From assembly GCA_937884915.1 (NCBI GenBank), contig CALAAN010000044.1, positions 1 to 5,837 on the forward strand: a stretch of DNA of 5,837 bases, given 5' to 3'. A program made the translations under genes and the position numbers. Below the pieces are notes generated by a model that saw nothing but the letters and a program-made list of their open reading frames with translations, ran no database searches and had not been told where the DNA came from. This DNA is from an uncultured Oscillibacter sp. (lineage in GTDB: Bacteria; Bacillota; Clostridia; Oscillospirales; Oscillospiraceae). Within the stretch, counting starts at the first letter, position 1; the number at the start of each line of letters is the position of its first letter. Shown piece by piece: positions 5,595-5,837 of this stretch.

Positions 5595-5837
5595 TCAATA
5601 GCCCTTTCTGCGGTCGACGAGGTGGTGCATCGGGCGGCCCGCGGCGTAGTTTTCAAGGTTCTCGCAGAAGAGCTGCACATTGCGCTCGCAGGTGTAGCCA
5701 AGCGTCATGTTGCCCGCGACGTGCGGCGTGAGCAGGAGGTTCTTGGCCTTTCTGAGCGGATGGTCGGCGGGCAGCGGCTCGGGCACGACAACGTCGAGCG
5801 CCGCACCGGCGAGATGCTCGGAATCCAGCGCTTTGAT
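5595..5837 (-). CDS. D-isomer specific 2-hydroxyacid dehydrogenase, C-terminal fragment
   Basis: Only the last 80 codons are in the window; the start lies beyond the right edge. The fragment carries the end of the NAD-binding domain and the closing part of the catalytic domain typical of this family. It reads GAALDVV, then the catalytic Glu in PEPLP (visible residue 20), a HPL segment, and the catalytic His in LLTPHVAG (visible residue 39). These enzymes interconvert 2-oxoacids and D-2-hydroxyacids with NAD(P)H, for example hydroxypyruvate, phosphoglycerate or glyoxylate. The substrate cannot be told from this part. The protein ends with an Arg/Lys-rich tail and a TGA at 5595-5597. The catalytic residues seen suggest a working enzyme. 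Confidence 0.88.
   Translation of the reverse strand: MKALDSEHLAGAALDVVVPEPLPADHPLRKAKNLLLTPHVAGNMTLGYTCERNVQLFCENLENYAAGRPMHHLVDRRKGY

Noticed and set aside
4864..5601. A 245-codon plus-strand open frame opposite popT
   Set aside because: Its product is a highly charged Arg/Glu/Asp/His-rich sequence typical of the antisense of a membrane protein; popT on the other strand has both family signatures.
1..5837. CRISPR array, insertion sequence, tRNA or rRNA
   Set aside because: No regularly spaced repeats, transposase motifs, terminal repeat pairs or RNA gene signatures were seen on either strand.

Overview
The window looks like chromosomal DNA from a GC-rich member of the Clostridia, probably an Oscillospiraceae-like gut anaerobe. 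The grounds are strong AGGAGG ribosome binding sites, recognisable sigma-A type promoters in short AT-rich gaps, roughly 58-60% GC judged by eye, and codons rich in G/C at third positions. The protein families present (a secreted M14 carboxypeptidase, a PopT/DUF368 membrane protein, a GGDEF protein) fit that group. The assignment is an inference from style, not from a marker gene. No rRNA, tRNA, CRISPR array, insertion sequence or phage gene is visible.

Layout. Positions 1-2710 (minus strand) hold a large secreted zinc carboxypeptidase of family M14, cut off by the left edge of the window. Its promoter and a perfect inverted repeat in its leader lie in a 320-base divergent intergenic region (2711-3030). 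On the other side of that region a near-consensus promoter, wrapped in a 9-bp inverted repeat, drives a small HAD-like gene on the plus strand (3031-3483). That gene is interrupted by an in-frame TGA and has also lost the acidic catalytic residues of HAD enzymes. A membrane-anchored diguanylate cyclase follows at 3582-4661 with its own promoter. It converges on popT (4696-5538, minus strand), a DUF368 undecaprenyl-phosphate translocase. The two convergent genes share one 13-bp hairpin terminator, whose last base pair lies in the popT stop codon. At the right edge (5595-5837, minus strand) is the C-terminal end of a D-2-hydroxyacid dehydrogenase, which may be co-transcribed with popT.

How the genes relate. 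They do not form one obvious pathway: a secreted peptidase, a cyclic-di-GMP signalling protein, a lipid-carrier recycling protein and a dehydrogenase. I found no convincing previously undescribed multi-gene system. The most unusual object is the HAD-like gene: strong expression signals, a TGA at codon 38, a hairpin directly after the TGA, and degenerate active-site motifs. Next come the two perfect inverted repeats at the two divergent promoters, which suggest regulated transcription.
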